From Cardiobacteriales bacterium (GTDB lineage: Bacteria; Pseudomonadota; Gammaproteobacteria; Cardiobacteriales; Wohlfahrtiimonadaceae): a stretch of 32,280 bases of DNA. The notes beneath the pieces are model-generated. The model did no database searches, was not told where the DNA came from, and saw only the letters and a program-made list of their open reading frames with translations. Numbering within the stretch: position 1 is the stretch's first letter; each line of letters begins with the position of its first letter. Positions 31,622 to 32,280 of this stretch are shown piece by piece. The stretch spans positions 1-32,280 of the forward strand of contig JASLFR010000062.1 in the NCBI GenBank assembly GCA_030150565.1, read 5' to 3'. Position numbers and translations under genes: made by a program.

Positions 31622-32280
31622 ATGAGTGTAAATAATGAACTGAAACGGAGCGTCTCAACCATGGACGTCCTCTTCCTCTCTATGGGCGCAATGCTCGGAT
31701 GGGGCTGGGTGATACTCTCCGGAGAGTGGGTTGCAACTGCTGGTGTTTTAGGGGGAATTCTCGCATTTGCGGGGGGAGGATTACTGATGATCCTCATCGG
31801 CCTTACCTACGCTGAATTAGCCACAGCGATGCCTGAATCGGGAGGGGGCGTTGTCTTTGTCCTACGGGCGTATGGGCGAAAGCTCGGCTTTATTGCAGGC
31901 TGGTCCGTCCTTTTTGGATATGTCTCTGTCATTGCGTTTGAGGCGGTAGCGCTTCCAACGGTTCTGGACTATATCGCTCCTATCAATCATAAAATATTCC
32001 TTTGGGATATTGCAGGCTCGCAAGTCTATCTAACATGGGCGATTATCGGAACACTCGGTTCATTAGCGATCGGTGTGCTCAACTATGTGGGGATTCGTAC
32101 CGCTACAATCTTTCAATCAGTCTTTACGGTTGCGATTGTCGCTGTGGGGCTCCTCCTTGTATTTGGTGCTTTCACTAAAGGGACAACGGAAGATCTTGGC
32201 CCAATGTTCGTTGGGGGCGCTAAAGGGACGATTGCGGTTCTCATCATGGTTCCCTTTATGCTTGTAGGATTTGATGTTAT
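31622..32280 (+). CDS. APC-family amino acid permease, paralog 3 (partial, C-terminus missing)
   Basis: The first 219 residues of a third tandem paralog. The N-terminus is nearly the same as the other two: SVSTMDVLFLSMGAMLGWG, then SGEWVATAG, TYAELATAMPESGGG and VALPTVLDY, ending in the window at helix 6 (MLVGFDVI). Five full helices and part of a sixth are visible. GGTGGAG ten bases before the ATG serves as the ribosome binding site. Whether it has the helix 11-12 insertion of paralog 2 lies beyond the window. Its long structured leader suggests separate regulation from its neighbours. Confidence 0.88.
   Translation, partial: MSVNNELKRSVSTMDVLFLSMGAMLGWGWVILSGEWVATAGVLGGILAFAGGGLLMILIGLTYAELATAMPESGGGVVFVLRAYGRKLGFIAGWSVLFGYVSVIAFEAVALPTVLDYIAPINHKIFLWDIAGSQVYLTWAIIGTLGSLAIGVLNYVGIRTATIFQSVFTVAIVAVGLLLVFGAFTKGTTEDLGPMFVGGAKGTIAVLIMVPFMLVGFDV

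Noticed and set aside
1..32280. CRISPR arrays, insertion sequences, phage genes, tRNA or rRNA genes
   Set aside because: No regularly spaced repeats, transposase or phage motifs, CCA-ended cloverleaf sequences or rRNA segments were seen while reading both strands.

Overview
The window looks like a chromosomal segment of a gammaproteobacterium with fairly low GC (mid-40s percent by eye). Several conserved neighbourhoods support this: petABC-sspA-sspB, rpsF-rpsR-rplI, a Fur protein with the gammaproteobacterial N-terminus, EF-P with a lysine at position 34, SspB with a C-terminal ClpX-binding tail, and an E. coli-like YbiC/HcxB. A Cardiobacteriales/Ignatzschineria/Wohlfahrtiimonas-type organism is my best guess, but that is inference from protein style. 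I see no insertion sequences, phage genes, CRISPR arrays, tRNAs or rRNAs.

Layout. 1-4868 is on the minus strand: fur, an ArnT-like membrane glycosyltransferase overlapping the end of fur, ppiD, and the 5' three quarters of murB, which runs off the window. 5071-6123 is fbp (gluconeogenesis), followed by a strong terminator. 6294-10616 is a complete TRAP uptake operon: dctQ-type and dctM-type membrane subunits and two tandem paralogous Tat-exported binding proteins of the TakP/DctP type. 10717-15204 carries efp, the cytochrome bc1 operon petA-petB-petC with one-base stop/start overlaps, and the sspA-sspB stress/proteolysis pair. 15259-17336 is mazG-xseA on the minus strand (nucleotide-pool hygiene and exonuclease VII). 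17480-19161 is kdsB (LPS Kdo activation) and psd (phosphatidylethanolamine synthesis). 19344-20459 is rpsF-rpsR-rplI behind a good promoter and a structured leader. degP/degQ (minus) converges on it across a symmetric terminator.

The right third is devoted to organic- and amino-acid use: a DASS anion transporter (22262-23968), hemW (minus, haem insertion), an HcxB-like 2-hydroxyacid dehydrogenase, a GabT-type aminotransferase, and then three tandem APC-family permease paralogs, the last cut by the window end. With the TRAP operon this suggests a cell that lives on carboxylates and amino acids and makes sugars through fbp.

Most genes are ordinary housekeeping genes. The parts worth a second look are the permease cluster and its leaders: a 100-residue insertion in permease 2, a 10-codon upstream reading frame with an ideal Shine-Dalgarno before permease 3, and a possible small RNA between permeases 1 and 2. 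Also of interest are the sspA leader, which has two mutually exclusive hairpins, the terminator-like hairpin just before efp, the duplicated TRAP binding protein, and the ArnT-like protein with altered catalytic motifs. I did not find a clearly new multi-gene system.
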